This document shows, piece by piece, positions 8,489-16,691 of a stretch of DNA of 64,000 bases. A program made the translations under genes and the position numbers. This DNA is from DASPSM01 sp036008465. GTDB lineage: Bacteria; Planctomycetota; Planctomycetia; Planctomycetales; Planctomycetaceae. The stretch spans positions 16,009 through 80,008 of the forward strand of contig DASYNP010000053.1 in the NCBI GenBank assembly GCA_036008465.1, read 5' to 3'. The notes beneath the pieces were generated by a model. It was given only the letters and a program-made list of their open reading frames with translations, was not told the origin of the DNA and did not search any database. Position 1 is the stretch's first letter. The number at the start of each line of letters is the position of its first letter.

Positions 8489-9499
8489 TTAGGGTGCCTG
8501 GCCGCTCCCAAGGCGTTTCAGCTCCGGCTCGAGGCGGCGCATTCCCTCCTCAACCGATACGAGGGGCTTGTAGCCGAAATCCCGCTCGGCGCGGGTGGTT
8601 TGATAAGAGTGCGAACCGCTGAGCTGCTGAGCGAGAAATCGCGTCATTGGCGGCTCGGCCGACAAGCGGAACGTCCAGTAAATCGTTTCGCCCAATCCGC
8701 CGAGAGCGCCAGCCACTCCGCTTGAAATCGATTTGCGGACTGGAGCCAGGCCGGCCAGCGACAGCAATTCGTCGATCCAATTCCAAAGATTCACCGGCTC
8801 GAGTTCGTTGATGAAATAAGCTTTGCCGGCAACCGGGGAGCCGACCTGCAGAGCGTCGGCGGCCTGCAAGTGGGCGGCCGCAGCGTTCTCGACGTACGAC
8901 ATCGAAATCACGTTCTGGCCTTTGCCAACCCGCCGCAGGCGACCCGATTTCGCTCGGGCAATCAGACGGGGGATGAGCTGTCTGTCCCGCGGACCCCAAA
9001 TCAGATGCGGGCGCAGAGAAACTGTGGCCAGGCCGTCACGACTATTGGCCGCAAGCACTTCTTGCTCCGCCAGCGCCTTGCTGCGCGGATAGTGACACAG
9101 ATAGCGCGACGCATACGGATAGCTTTCGTCGACATTCAGGTGATCCGCTCCGTCGTAGATTACGCTGGGAGAGCTGGTATAAACGAGCCGCGGAACACCA
9201 CGCTTGCGGCACGCGTCGAGAACGTTCCGAGTTCCGAGCGTATTGGTCTCGTAGTAGAGCGTCCACGGTCCCCAAATTCCGGGGACAGCCGCAATGTGGA
9301 AAACGGTTTCGATCTCGCGGCAAGCTCGCTCGACGCTTTCGGGATCGCGGATGTCGCCTCTCTGCCATTCCACCCCCAATTCGTCGAGCCGCGGATTTGG
9401 ATTGCGCGAAAACACCCGCACCGTGTCGCCACGGGCGACGAGTTGCTCGGTGACGTAGAGACCGAGGAATCCCGCGCCGCCGGTCACCAGCGCCTTCAT
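8489..9499 (-). CDS. oleD: NAD(P)-dependent epimerase/dehydratase, OleD-like
   Basis: A 336-residue extended SDR. It starts with the Rossmann motif TGGAGFLG (residues 6-13), has the catalytic Y-x-x-x-K as Y137/K141 (YPRSK) with the T-S-S triad strand before it, and has a 3-beta-HSD-like C-terminus. In olefin biosynthesis OleD reduces the 2-alkyl-3-ketoalkanoate made by OleA to the beta-hydroxy acid. The assignment rests on context: the gene overlaps an OleC-type ligase by 4 bases (ATGA), so the two are translationally coupled. No oleA or oleB lies in the window. A sterol/sugar-type reductase is the alternative. Confidence 0.75.
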   Translation of the reverse strand: MKALVTGGAGFLGLYVTEQLVARGDTVRVFSRNPNPRLDELGVEWQRGDIRDPESVERACREIETVFHIAAVPGIWGPWTLYYETNTLGTRNVLDACRKRGVPRLVYTSSPSVIYDGADHLNVDESYPYASRYLCHYPRSKALAEQEVLAANSRDGLATVSLRPHLIWGPRDRQLIPRLIARAKSGRLRRVGKGQNVISMSYVENAAAAHLQAADALQVGSPVAGKAYFINELEPVNLWNWIDELLSLAGLAPVRKSISSGVAGALGGLGETIYWTFRLSAEPPMTRFLAQQLSGSHSYQTTRAERDFGYKPLVSVEEGMRRLEPELKRLGSGQAP

Positions 9500-11274
9500 G
9501 GCTGCCCGTGCAACGCATTGGCGGCCCAGAGAGACAGCCGCTCGCGATTGATCTTGGAATTGTGACGCACGTCCACCGGCAGCGAACGGTGGAACAAGAC
9601 GGTGTGAATGTCGAGCGTCAGCGGATTGGCCGCCGCAAGATCCCGCAATTCGCCGGCGAATTTTTGCCGATCCGCGTTGCGCCAGGGAAACTGCTTCTTG
9701 CGAGGTTCCACAATGATCACCGGAGTCTGATCACCGGCCTGCCCGGGTTCCCGTTTGCGAATCACTCCGACGAGTGCGCTGCGGGCCACGCGGGGGTGTT
9801 CATTGAAAATTGCCTCGCACGGCTCGGTGAAGAGCGATCCCTTGGCGGTCGTCACGATGTGCGACTTGCGGCCGCAATACCAGACCCGGCCTTGATGATC
9901 CAAGTAACCGACGTCTCCCATGCGATGCCAGAACGGAACAGGCGCCCTGGGATCGTGGTCCTCATGCGGATCGGCGATTTTCGCCTCGGCCTCTGCCTGC
10001 GGTCGGCGCACGTAGCTGCGAGTGACGCTGGGTCCCTGCACGATAATCTCGCCGATTTGCCCGGCCGGAAGCTCACGGGCCATCGACATGGTGGCGATCG
10101 GGCCGTGGTTAATTTCGATGATTTTGATGGTGACGCCCGGAAACGGCCGCCCGACGCAGGTTCCCGCTCCGGTGCGGGTCCGTTCGGCGGTTTCCTCGAG
10201 AACCTCGCGGCTCGAGATCGAGGCGACTGGCAGCGCCTCGGTCGCGCCGTAGGGCGTGTAGACCTCCGCACACGGACAGCCGGCGTCGGCGGCACCCACA
10301 GATCGAGCCAGCGCGGGAAGCGGCCGGGTTGAGACCTCTGCGTGGCGGTCGTCCTGAAGCAAATCGGTCAGACGCTCGAGCAGGCTGACAGGCACCGGGG
10401 CGCCTGCCGAGAATGCTCGCCGCAGCGATCGCAGGCGCAGCTGATGCTCCTCGCAGTAGGTCACGACGCGTTCCCAAAGGGCCGGCGAACCGAACGACTG
10501 AGTGACCGTTTGATCCTCGATCGCCTCAATGATCCGCGCAGGATTGGCCCTGGCCGGCTTGGAGGGATTCATTTGCGGGACGACCGTGGTCGTGCCCATC
10601 GCGGCATTAAACAGCCCGAACAACGGAAACCCCGAAAGATCGACTCCGCCGGGCTGGATTTCAAATTGATCGCGGATCAGATCGACCTGGGCATTGAACA
10701 TGCCGTGCTCGTAGATGACGCCCTTGGCCGGGCCGGTACTGCCGCTGGTAAAGATCACTGCGGCCGGATCGGTGGCTTTCACCGCGACTGTCTCAAACGG
10801 CTGCCAGGGTGTGCGCGCCAGGCGCCGATAGGTGGGTCCGCTCGACAACCAGGGCGAGCCCACAGTCAGGTTGAAGCGGGCCCGGCGGAAGCGTTTGCGA
10901 TTCGCGATTCGCACCGCGTGCACGATCGGTATGGCGAGAAATCCCTCGGGCTCGACCTCTTCCAGGCAGTCGAGCATCGGGGCCATTCCCATGCCCGGAT
11001 CGATCAACACGATCACGGCACCCGCCTTGAACGCGGCAAACACCAGCGAGACGAACTCAATACCGAACCGCACCATCAGCACGAGCCGCGTGCCCGGAAC
11101 GACGCCCCGCTCGCAGAGCCCGCGAGCGAGCAGATCGCTTTCCCGGTCGAGCTGCCGGAAGGTCACGTGCGAATAGGCCGCCCGGCCCAGCGCATCGCGT
11201 CCCGCGACGGCGACGACCGCCCGGGCATCGGGGATTTGCTCGGCTATCTGCTTCAATCGCAGCGCGATGTTCAT
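9496..11274 (-). CDS. oleC: fatty acid CoA ligase family protein, OleC-like (beta-lactone synthetase)
   Basis: About 592 residues of the ANL (adenylate-forming) superfamily. The AMP-binding P-loop is F-T-S-G-S-T-G-P-A-K-G (about residues 175-185), the Y-x-P-Y-G-A-T-E motif is present, and a W-H-R-M-G-D-V-G-Y-L-D motif is followed by W-Y-C-G-R-K-S-H, the form typical of OleC. OleC converts the beta-hydroxy acid from OleD to a beta-lactone, which OleB decarboxylates to an olefin. The gene overlaps oleD by 4 bases and follows fhcC by about 27 bases. The ATG at 11274 is preferred; an in-frame GTG at 11286 would add four residues and neither has a clear Shine-Dalgarno. Confidence 0.83.
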   Translation of the reverse strand: MNIALRLKQIAEQIPDARAVVAVAGRDALGRAAYSHVTFRQLDRESDLLARGLCERGVVPGTRLVLMVRFGIEFVSLVFAAFKAGAVIVLIDPGMGMAPMLDCLEEVEPEGFLAIPIVHAVRIANRKRFRRARFNLTVGSPWLSSGPTYRRLARTPWQPFETVAVKATDPAAVIFTSGSTGPAKGVIYEHGMFNAQVDLIRDQFEIQPGGVDLSGFPLFGLFNAAMGTTTVVPQMNPSKPARANPARIIEAIEDQTVTQSFGSPALWERVVTYCEEHQLRLRSLRRAFSAGAPVPVSLLERLTDLLQDDRHAEVSTRPLPALARSVGAADAGCPCAEVYTPYGATEALPVASISSREVLEETAERTRTGAGTCVGRPFPGVTIKIIEINHGPIATMSMARELPAGQIGEIIVQGPSVTRSYVRRPQAEAEAKIADPHEDHDPRAPVPFWHRMGDVGYLDHQGRVWYCGRKSHIVTTAKGSLFTEPCEAIFNEHPRVARSALVGVIRKREPGQAGDQTPVIIVEPRKKQFPWRNADRQKFAGELRDLAAANPLTLDIHTVLFHRSLPVDVRHNSKINRERLSLWAANALHGQP

Positions 11275-11301
11275 CGAGTTCGACACGCGATTTCACGGAA
11301 C

Positions 11302-12126
11302 TCACGAGGAAGCACGGATCAGGATCTCTCCCTTTCCGAGCTCGAGAAAGTCCCCGCAGTATCGCTGATAATCGGCGCCGAAGCACTCTTCGGGAACAAA
11401 AAAGCCCATCTCGCGCAGACGCAGCAGATAAAACCGCAGAAAGAGGGGCCGCGAAATGCCCGCGGGCTTGAACGTGGGCAGCAATTTCGGCGAAGAGTGG
11501 GTGCCGAGCAAGCCGATCGTGCCGCGCTTCATGCCGGCGCCTGGCCGGATGCCAACCTCGCCGAACAGCAGGATCGAGCCGGCGATCAGGTCGAAGCCGG
11601 GTGCGTCTCCTGCTCGACCGCCGACTGCGATCAGGCCGCGCCGCATGGTGTGGCCGATCTCGTTGCCGGCATCGCCGTCAATCAGGATTTCGCCGCCGGT
11701 CATCCCCCGGCGACCGCCTCGATAGACGGCTCCGACGAGATTTCCAGCATTCCCACGAACGTGAATCCGCCCGCCATGCATTTCGGCGCCCACCCAGTCG
11801 TCGGCATTGCCGCTTACGACAATTTCGCCGCCGCGCATCTGGACGCCGAGGTGCATGCCCGCATTCCCCTCGACACGAATTCTTCCTTCCTTCCACTGCG
11901 CGCCGATGAGCTTGACCTTTGAGCAGTCGCCTTCCCAGACGATCTCGATGTCCGCCGCGCTGCCGGCGACATCGAAGAACTCCCCGAGCGGAACCTGCGC
12001 GTTGCCATATTGGATTGGCGTGTGCCGAACCTTGTCTGCCGATTGCTCGCGCACGGTTTCGAGCTGGACGCTATCGACCTCCAGGGGGATTGAGTTCTGT
12101 TGCTTCAGTCGGAGGACCAGCGGCAT
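11302..12126 (-). CDS. fhcC: formyltransferase/hydrolase complex subunit C (formylmethanofuran dehydrogenase subunit C-like)
   Basis: About 274 residues dominated by a right-handed beta-helix made of repeats of the type G-N-A-G-x-x-x-G-x-x-M-x-G-G-x-I-x-V-x-G, as in FwdC/FmdC of methanogens and FhcC of methylotrophs. In bacteria Fhc converts formyl-tetrahydromethanopterin to formate, and FhcC supports the complex without a redox centre. Planctomycetes are known to carry this archaeal-type C1 pathway with scattered genes. No other Fhc or H4MPT gene is in the window; the subunit instead leads an oleC-oleD transcription unit. The ATG at 12126 starts the conserved M-P-L-V-L strand; an earlier in-frame start adds a basic 12-residue extension. 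Confidence 0.85.
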   Translation of the reverse strand: MPLVLRLKQQNSIPLEVDSVQLETVREQSADKVRHTPIQYGNAQVPLGEFFDVAGSAADIEIVWEGDCSKVKLIGAQWKEGRIRVEGNAGMHLGVQMRGGEIVVSGNADDWVGAEMHGGRIHVRGNAGNLVGAVYRGGRRGMTGGEILIDGDAGNEIGHTMRRGLIAVGGRAGDAPGFDLIAGSILLFGEVGIRPGAGMKRGTIGLLGTHSSPKLLPTFKPAGISRPLFLRFYLLRLREMGFFVPEECFGADYQRYCGDFLELGKGEILIRASS

Positions 12127-12327
12127 CGCGCCACTTCTACGGCTTGCCCGAGTGGGACGCAATTGATGCGGAACGTTTGCGTCACGCCGAACCCGGCCGA
12201 ATGGGCCAGGGAGGGACCGGCTGTGGTCGCTCTTCAGATCGGGACTACTGCGTGATCGCTAGCTCAACCGAAGTGTCCCGTCCCATATCTCCTCTGACTG
12301 TAAATCTTCTGTCCTCCAGCAGTTATG

Positions 12328-12361
12328 GTGGGACAACTTTGCAATTATGAAGATGTCCCAC
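12328..12361. repeat. inverted repeat GTGGGACA ... TGTCCCAC
   Basis: Two 8-bp perfect inverted arms flank an 18-base AT-richer loop. The arms are related to the neighbouring GTCCCGTCCC strings, so this may be a decayed part of the same repeat system. Confidence 0.6.
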
Positions 12362-12374
12362 GACAAGCAAGACG

Positions 12375-12448
12375 AGTCCCGTCCCACGGAATCAGTCCCG
12401 TCCCGTTGAATCAGTCCCGTCCACCGAATCAGTCCCGTCCCGGCAATC
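12375..12448. repeat. four tandem copies of an 18-19 bp AGTCCCGTCC-NNN-(G)AATC unit
   Basis: Units begin at 12375, 12394, 12413 and 12431. Each starts with AGTCCCGTCC and ends in AATC, with two or three variable bases before the end. The copies abut without unique spacers, so this is a tandem repeat and not a CRISPR array. The GTCCCGTCCC core also occurs singly near 12278, 62385, 63675 and 63809. Confidence 0.85.
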
Positions 12449-12481
12449 GGCCGCAGGCCCAACTTGCCGTCTCCTCCAGGG

Positions 12482-12512
12482 GGTGGGTCAACTACTTTGG
12501 TGGGTCAACTAC
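12482..12512. repeat. direct repeat GGTGGGTCAACTAC, two copies
   Basis: Two exact 14-base copies separated by three T residues lie in the same repeat-rich tract. Role unknown. Confidence 0.75.
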
Positions 12513-12783
12513 CTATTGAAACAAAGTGTCCCGACCCACCGGACAGTAACTGTCCAACCCGCGCCACGGACGATTCAAAGTGCCCTTGGGCAGCGGCTCG
12601 ACGGTGCCGTTCCCGGATCCATGCCCCATTGTAACAGGAAAAACGCAGGCGGCCGAGACCGGGTTTCCACGTCCCTAGAAACAACCTGAGAACTAAACGG
12701 CATTTAGCTAATCAACTCCCCTCCCCTTTGTTTGGCCCAATCAAACGGTTTCCCAGCGTCAAAGTCGTTTTCGATTTGCGGAC

Positions 12784-14031
12784 TCACCTGGCGTAAACGG
12801 GGCCAAACGTAACCGGGTCGACGTCGACGGAGAAACTTGTGATTTTACGTGGCGTCTTGCCGTCCTTCAGCCAAAGTGTGCCATGGACCGAGGCACTATC
12901 GAACAGGTACGGCAGTTGCGACCCAACGAGAAATTCCCACCGAGCGTCTTTGTCATTGGTAGGCTTCGGCGTGTTGAAATCCAGCACGACGGCCTGCCCC
13001 TTCGACGCCACAAACACAACCCTCCAGTCATCTGGCGATTCCGCAACTTCATTACCGGCGCTCTCAAATTCCAAAGGACTGGCGCCCCAACCCTGCAAGC
13101 TTTCCATGATCGGGCCATTCGAATTGAGCAACAAATCACGCTTTGGGAAATCCTTCGTCGCAAGACAATGGACTCGGAACTTGTAGATGCAGCTCCCCAG
13201 CCGTGGGTCATCGAGATATTTTCTGAGGGTTGCCAGCGTGAGGACGTCAGGCGCGGCGACCGCGAACCTTGCGATGAGTGCGCCGGTCCTCTGGTCCAGC
13301 CCTTGAACTCTTCCCGCAATCTCCAACGGACGGTTGCCGCGGTCTGAATATTTCAGACGGAGCGAGGGTCTATCCCGCGAGCTCAGCTCGACCGACGGCT
13401 CCGCCGGGAAGCCAGCCAGTTTGCCAAGCCCCGTGACGTGCGCTGATTTCTTGACGGCGTCGTAGGTGCCTTCGATCCGCATGCTGCTGGGCGCCCAGGG
13501 GATTTTTCCGTGCTGCGGGAACCAAACGGGGCCACTGAAGGAATAGACCAGCTTGCCCGTTTTCAGATAGGCCGTGAGTTGAGCCAAGCTCAGATATCCG
13601 GGCCATACCCAGTGTGCGTCTTCGTAGGCGAACCCGTAGACGACGAGCAGGTCCGAATCGACATTTTTTCCGTGCAGAGGCGCGGCGGTGAATCTCCACT
13701 TCCGCTCTTTGTCGAGAAAAGCAACGAACTCGCAACGTGGCCCGCCAGGATATTCATATTCCGCAAAATTGACCTCTTGCTCCCCCGTCTGCAAATGACC
13801 TTTGAGTACGCGCAAGACGTTGAGTCTTGGCTTTGGAGGCGATCCTGCGCCCGGAAGCTCAACGAGCTTAACGATCGCGATCGTTTCGCTCTGGGCAACG
13901 GCGTCGGTGAGCTCGGTGGACCTTGGTTTTGCCCAAGCCGGTGAGACGAAAAAGGGCAGCAGACCGGCGACCAGCAAACCGAACCTGAAAGTGTCGAAAT
14001 CACTTTTTGACCGACGGCGCCGTCTTCGCAT
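12784..14031 (-). CDS. hypothetical secreted protein
   Basis: About 415 residues with an arginine-rich start and a hydrophobic signal segment ending P-A-W-A near residue 34, so it is exported. I recognise no domain. The mature N-terminal part (T-E-L-T-D-A-V-A-Q-S-E-T-I-A-I-V-K-L-V) resembles the opening strand of secreted planctomycete proteins that carry a short beta-domain, and the C-terminal half is rich in beta-prone segments without motif. The ATG at 14031 is chosen because it starts the signal peptide; the longer frame upstream is Arg-rich and unlikely. Strong GC bias at third codon positions supports a real gene. Confidence 0.7.
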   Translation of the reverse strand: MRRRRRRSKSDFDTFRFGLLVAGLLPFFVSPAWAKPRSTELTDAVAQSETIAIVKLVELPGAGSPPKPRLNVLRVLKGHLQTGEQEVNFAEYEYPGGPRCEFVAFLDKERKWRFTAAPLHGKNVDSDLLVVYGFAYEDAHWVWPGYLSLAQLTAYLKTGKLVYSFSGPVWFPQHGKIPWAPSSMRIEGTYDAVKKSAHVTGLGKLAGFPAEPSVELSSRDRPSLRLKYSDRGNRPLEIAGRVQGLDQRTGALIARFAVAAPDVLTLATLRKYLDDPRLGSCIYKFRVHCLATKDFPKRDLLLNSNGPIMESLQGWGASPLEFESAGNEVAESPDDWRVVFVASKGQAVVLDFNTPKPTNDKDARWEFLVGSQLPYLFDSASVHGTLWLKDGKTPRKITSFSVDVDPVTFGPVYAR

Positions 14032-14128
14032 AGTCGAGCCCGATCTCAACCTTGCTCTTGAGGTCCGCCAAATTCGACATTGGTCAGGTCTGACACGTCG
14101 TCGGACAGTGGCGATTGTCGACTCGGCA

Positions 14129-14512
14129 TCAACCAAATGGACCCCGGGGATAAAAACACAAATACATCGCGAGCGAGTGAATCACAGCAATCAGACATGT
14201 CACGAGTGCTCTAAAACGCCCCTTAAACGCGCCGATAATGCCGAAGTACGCTGGAAACTGCGCCGCCGCTAAGACCACAACCATTTCGAAACCAAATCTG
14301 CTTTGCTCTCCACTCATAAGCAGGATCTCTACGGGATAGAAGATCCTAAAGAACTTATAATCACCGTGCCCGGCTCCGGTCGAAGCAATCGCAAGAAAAA
14401 GCGTGACCGGTGTGATAAGCGCACCAATCAATAACCCCAGCGGAAGTTGCGACCCTGATGGGCATGTATCATTGCCGACGACATGGTACGCGTCTTTTTG
14501 TTCTTCCACCAT
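14129..14512 (-). CDS. small hypothetical membrane protein
   Basis: A 127-residue protein with three hydrophobic segments at about residues 24-44, 75-95 and 101-118, and short polar connections. No motif identifies a family. Base composition is lower in GC than neighbouring genes and codon bias is weaker, which could mean recent acquisition or a poorly conserved gene. It sits about 100 bases ahead of the secreted-protein gene on the same strand, and that longer gene follows it. Confidence 0.55.
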   Translation of the reverse strand: MVEEQKDAYHVVGNDTCPSGSQLPLGLLIGALITPVTLFLAIASTGAGHGDYKFFRIFYPVEILLMSGEQSRFGFEMVVVLAAAQFPAYFGIIGAFKGRFRALVTCLIAVIHSLAMYLCFYPRGPFG

Positions 14513-14608
14513 TTACTTCCTCCTGGTCCGGAGCCAGATGGGTCGCGCAGACGGCCGTGTTCTGGGTCTATGAGGCGCGATCAGGTGCCCCACCCAAGCC
14601 CATCTGGT

Positions 14609-15127
14609 TCAGAGATCCTCCGGTTCGAGCGCGGCGACGTACGGCAGGCTGCGGTGTTCGTCGTTGTAGTCGAGGCCATAGCCGACCACGAAGACGTCGG
14701 GAATCTTGAATCCGAAATAGTCCGGCGTCCATTCCATTTCGCGCGGGCGATCCTTCCAAAGAAGTACGGCCGCGCGAACGCTCGCTGCCTCCGCGCTCTT
14801 GAGCCGCTCCACAATGGCCGTCAGCGTGCGGCCCGAGTCGAAAACGTCGTCCACGATGAGCACATCGCGGGCGCGGACGTCGGGCAGCAGATTCAAATCG
14901 ACGGACACTTCCGCCCCGGTCGTCGTGCGGCCGGCGTAACTCGAGGCTCGGATCATCCCGACGCGCAGCGGCAGCTCGATCGAGCGGATCAAATCGGACA
15001 CGAGAACCAAACTGCCCGTGAGCACACCGATCACTGTCAGCGGGCGGCCGCGATAGTCGTCCGTAATTTTTCGGCCCAGTTGGGCCACCCGCGCCTGAAT
15101 GTCGGCCGCTTCGATGAGTCGTTGCAC
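14609..15127 (-). CDS. hpt: hypoxanthine phosphoribosyltransferase
   Basis: About 172 residues of the type I phosphoribosyltransferase fold. The PRPP-binding loop is V-L-I-V-D-D-V-F-D-S-G-R-T (about residues 89-101), with the V-L-T-G-S-L loop near residue 38 and the S-S-Y hood motif near 62-64. The enzyme makes IMP (and GMP) from hypoxanthine or guanine plus PRPP in the cytoplasm. The start is taken as GTG at 15127, giving the usual length for Hpt; the longer frame runs into the REP-like hairpin upstream. It lies downstream of queE on the same strand but is separated from it by that hairpin. Confidence 0.9.
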   Translation of the reverse strand: MQRLIEAADIQARVAQLGRKITDDYRGRPLTVIGVLTGSLVLVSDLIRSIELPLRVGMIRASSYAGRTTTGAEVSVDLNLLPDVRARDVLIVDDVFDSGRTLTAIVERLKSAEAASVRAAVLLWKDRPREMEWTPDYFGFKIPDVFVVGYGLDYNDEHRSLPYVAALEPEDL

Positions 15128-15182
15128 GCGAGTTGTCCGTTCTCCTGTTGTCGCACGAATTGTAAAAGCGGCCCTCACCCTG

Positions 15183-15208
15183 CCCTCTCCCATCGGAATG
15201 GGAGAGGG
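15183..15208. repeat. REP-like hairpin between queE and hpt
   Basis: CCCTCTCCCAT and ATGGGAGAGGG form a perfect 11-bp stem with a CGGA loop, preceded by CCCTCACCCTG. This is the common CCCTCTCCC-type intergenic repeat; a related copy lies near 63828-63872. There is no T tract, so it is not a classical terminator, though it may influence hpt expression. Confidence 0.8.
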
Positions 15209-15223
15209 TTCTCGAAACGCGAA

Positions 15224-15901
15224 TCACGTGCCGCGACGGTTACCGAAAAGCTCGATGTGCAGCCGTGGCGAAACCGAATATCCGCGCCGGGCCGCCTCTT
15301 CGCGTAACCATTGGGTTTTATCGCGCAGTTCGTCGGCGTCGGTTCCCTGCGGCATCAGGAAGACGCGATCGGCCGCGATGCCGCCGATCTGGGCGACATG
15401 TTCGTCGACGTCTTCGACGTCTGCCGGCGAATCGATCACGTATTTGAGCTGATAGCGATATTCCCGAGTCATTCTCGCGACGACGTCGGTGCGATCGCGA
15501 AGCGCTTCGTGCCGCCGCGACCAGACCGGGTCGGTCGGAGTCGAGTTGGGGCGCTTGGGACTGATCGACATGAGCGCGGCCCGGGCCGGACGATGCACAG
15601 TCCCGGCGGTTTCGATCGTCACGAGTCGGCCGGCGCGGGTTAGCGTCTCTGTGAGCGGCACAATCTCGGGCTGCAGCATCGGCTCGCCCCCCGTGACCAC
15701 GACATGCTGGCAGTCGCAGGCAAGGATCCGCTCGGCGAGCGCTTGCCACGGCTCGTGCATCCCTTCGGGCTCCCACGAGGTGTACGGCGTGTCGCAGAAC
15801 CAACAGCGCAGGTTGCAACCGGTCGTACGCACAAAGACCGAGGGCGTGCCGGCAAACTCGCCTTCCCCCTGAATCGATTGAAAGAACTCGGCGATTCTCA
15901 T
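15224..15901 (-). CDS. queE: 7-carboxy-7-deazaguanine synthase
   Basis: About 225 residues of the radical SAM QueE family, which converts 6-carboxy-tetrahydropterin to 7-carboxy-7-deazaguanine in queuosine (preQ0) synthesis. It has the QueE opening I-A-E-F-F-Q-S-I-Q-G-E-G, the 4Fe-4S motif C29-x3-C33-x2-C36 (CNLRCWFC) and the G-G-E-P SAM motif at 71-74. The ATG at 15901 overlaps the queC stop codon by ATGA, so the two genes are translationally coupled. An upstream in-frame extension is not part of the family. Confidence 0.94.
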   Translation of the reverse strand: MRIAEFFQSIQGEGEFAGTPSVFVRTTGCNLRCWFCDTPYTSWEPEGMHEPWQALAERILACDCQHVVVTGGEPMLQPEIVPLTETLTRAGRLVTIETAGTVHRPARAALMSISPKRPNSTPTDPVWSRRHEALRDRTDVVARMTREYRYQLKYVIDSPADVEDVDEHVAQIGGIAADRVFLMPQGTDADELRDKTQWLREEAARRGYSVSPRLHIELFGNRRGT

Positions 15902-16608
15902 CGGTTGTTCGTGACGGAGTAATCGAGCGGATCGATCAGCCCGGCCTCGGCGAAGCCCTTCAGCCGCAGCCGGCACGAATCGCAGCGGCCGCAGGGTCTT
16001 CCTTCGGAATCGGGATCGTAGCAGCTATGGGTGAGCGAATAATCGACGCCGAGCTCGGTCCCAGTGCGGATGATCTCCGCCTTCGTCATCTGAATCAGCG
16101 GCGCATGAATCCGCCAGGTCGACTTGCCCTCGACGCCCGCCTTGGTTCCCAAGTTGGCCATTTGTTCGAAGGCCCTCAAATACTCGGGCCGGCAATCGGG
16201 GTAGCCGCTGTAGTCGAGTACGTTGACGCCGATGAAGAGGTCGGAGATGCCCAACGATTCCGCCCAACCCAGAGCGATCGACAGGAAAATCGTGTTGCGT
16301 GCCGGAACGTACGTCACAGGAATGCCGTGAGACATTGCTGCTTCAGCCCGGTCCTTGGGGACTTCAATTTCGGCCGTGAGCGCCGAGCCGCCGAATGAGC
16401 GCAAATCGAGCGGAAACACAATGTGTTGCCGCACGTGCGCGGCGCGGGCCACTCGTCGGGCCGCTTCCAGCTCGAAGGCATGCCGCTGGCCGTAGTCGAA
16501 AGAAAGGGCACAAGCCTCGTAGCCCTCGCGCTGGGCGACGGCAAGGGCGGTGGCGGAATCGAGCCCGCCGCTCAAGAGCACGACCGCCCGTTTTGGTTCG
16601 TTGTGCAT
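15898..16608 (-). CDS. queC: 7-cyano-7-deazaguanine synthase
   Basis: A 236-residue PP-loop ATPase of the QueC family, which turns 7-carboxy-7-deazaguanine into preQ0 with ATP and ammonia. It has the pyrophosphate loop L-S-G-G-L-D-S-A-T (residues 12-20), the F-D-Y-G-Q-R-H segment and the four zinc cysteines near the C-terminus (C196, C206, C209, C212). It is first in a two-gene unit with queE. queD, queF and tgt are not in the window. Confidence 0.95.
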   Translation of the reverse strand: MHNEPKRAVVLLSGGLDSATALAVAQREGYEACALSFDYGQRHAFELEAARRVARAAHVRQHIVFPLDLRSFGGSALTAEIEVPKDRAEAAMSHGIPVTYVPARNTIFLSIALGWAESLGISDLFIGVNVLDYSGYPDCRPEYLRAFEQMANLGTKAGVEGKSTWRIHAPLIQMTKAEIIRTGTELGVDYSLTHSCYDPDSEGRPCGRCDSCRLRLKGFAEAGLIDPLDYSVTNNR

Positions 16609-16691
16609 CTGCCCGAGTCCGAGGAAAAACCGCTCACTCGGAGGCTAACAGGCACAGTTCGACGGTGCAAACTGCGGCACCGAACCCGTCT

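Larger units (their letters stand above)
12127..12783. other. repeat-rich non-coding tract upstream of fhcC
   Basis: About 650 bases with no supportable gene. It holds the four-copy GTCCCGTCCC array, a GTGGGACA/TGTCCCAC inverted repeat, a pair of GGTGGGTCAACTAC direct repeats and a further GTGTCCCGACCC. The density of related G/C-tract strings is unlike the surrounding coding DNA. Confidence 0.7.

Noticed and set aside
10342..11922. Long plus-strand open frame across oleC and fhcC
   Set aside because: It is antisense to two genes with clear motifs; long antisense frames are a by-product of high-GC coding DNA.
12375..12448. Possible CRISPR array
   Set aside because: The four units abut directly with no unique spacers and no cas genes are near, so it is a tandem repeat.
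12877..14031. Frameshifted or broken gene
   Set aside because: The 415-residue reading frame is uninterrupted and starts in a signal peptide, so no defect is indicated.
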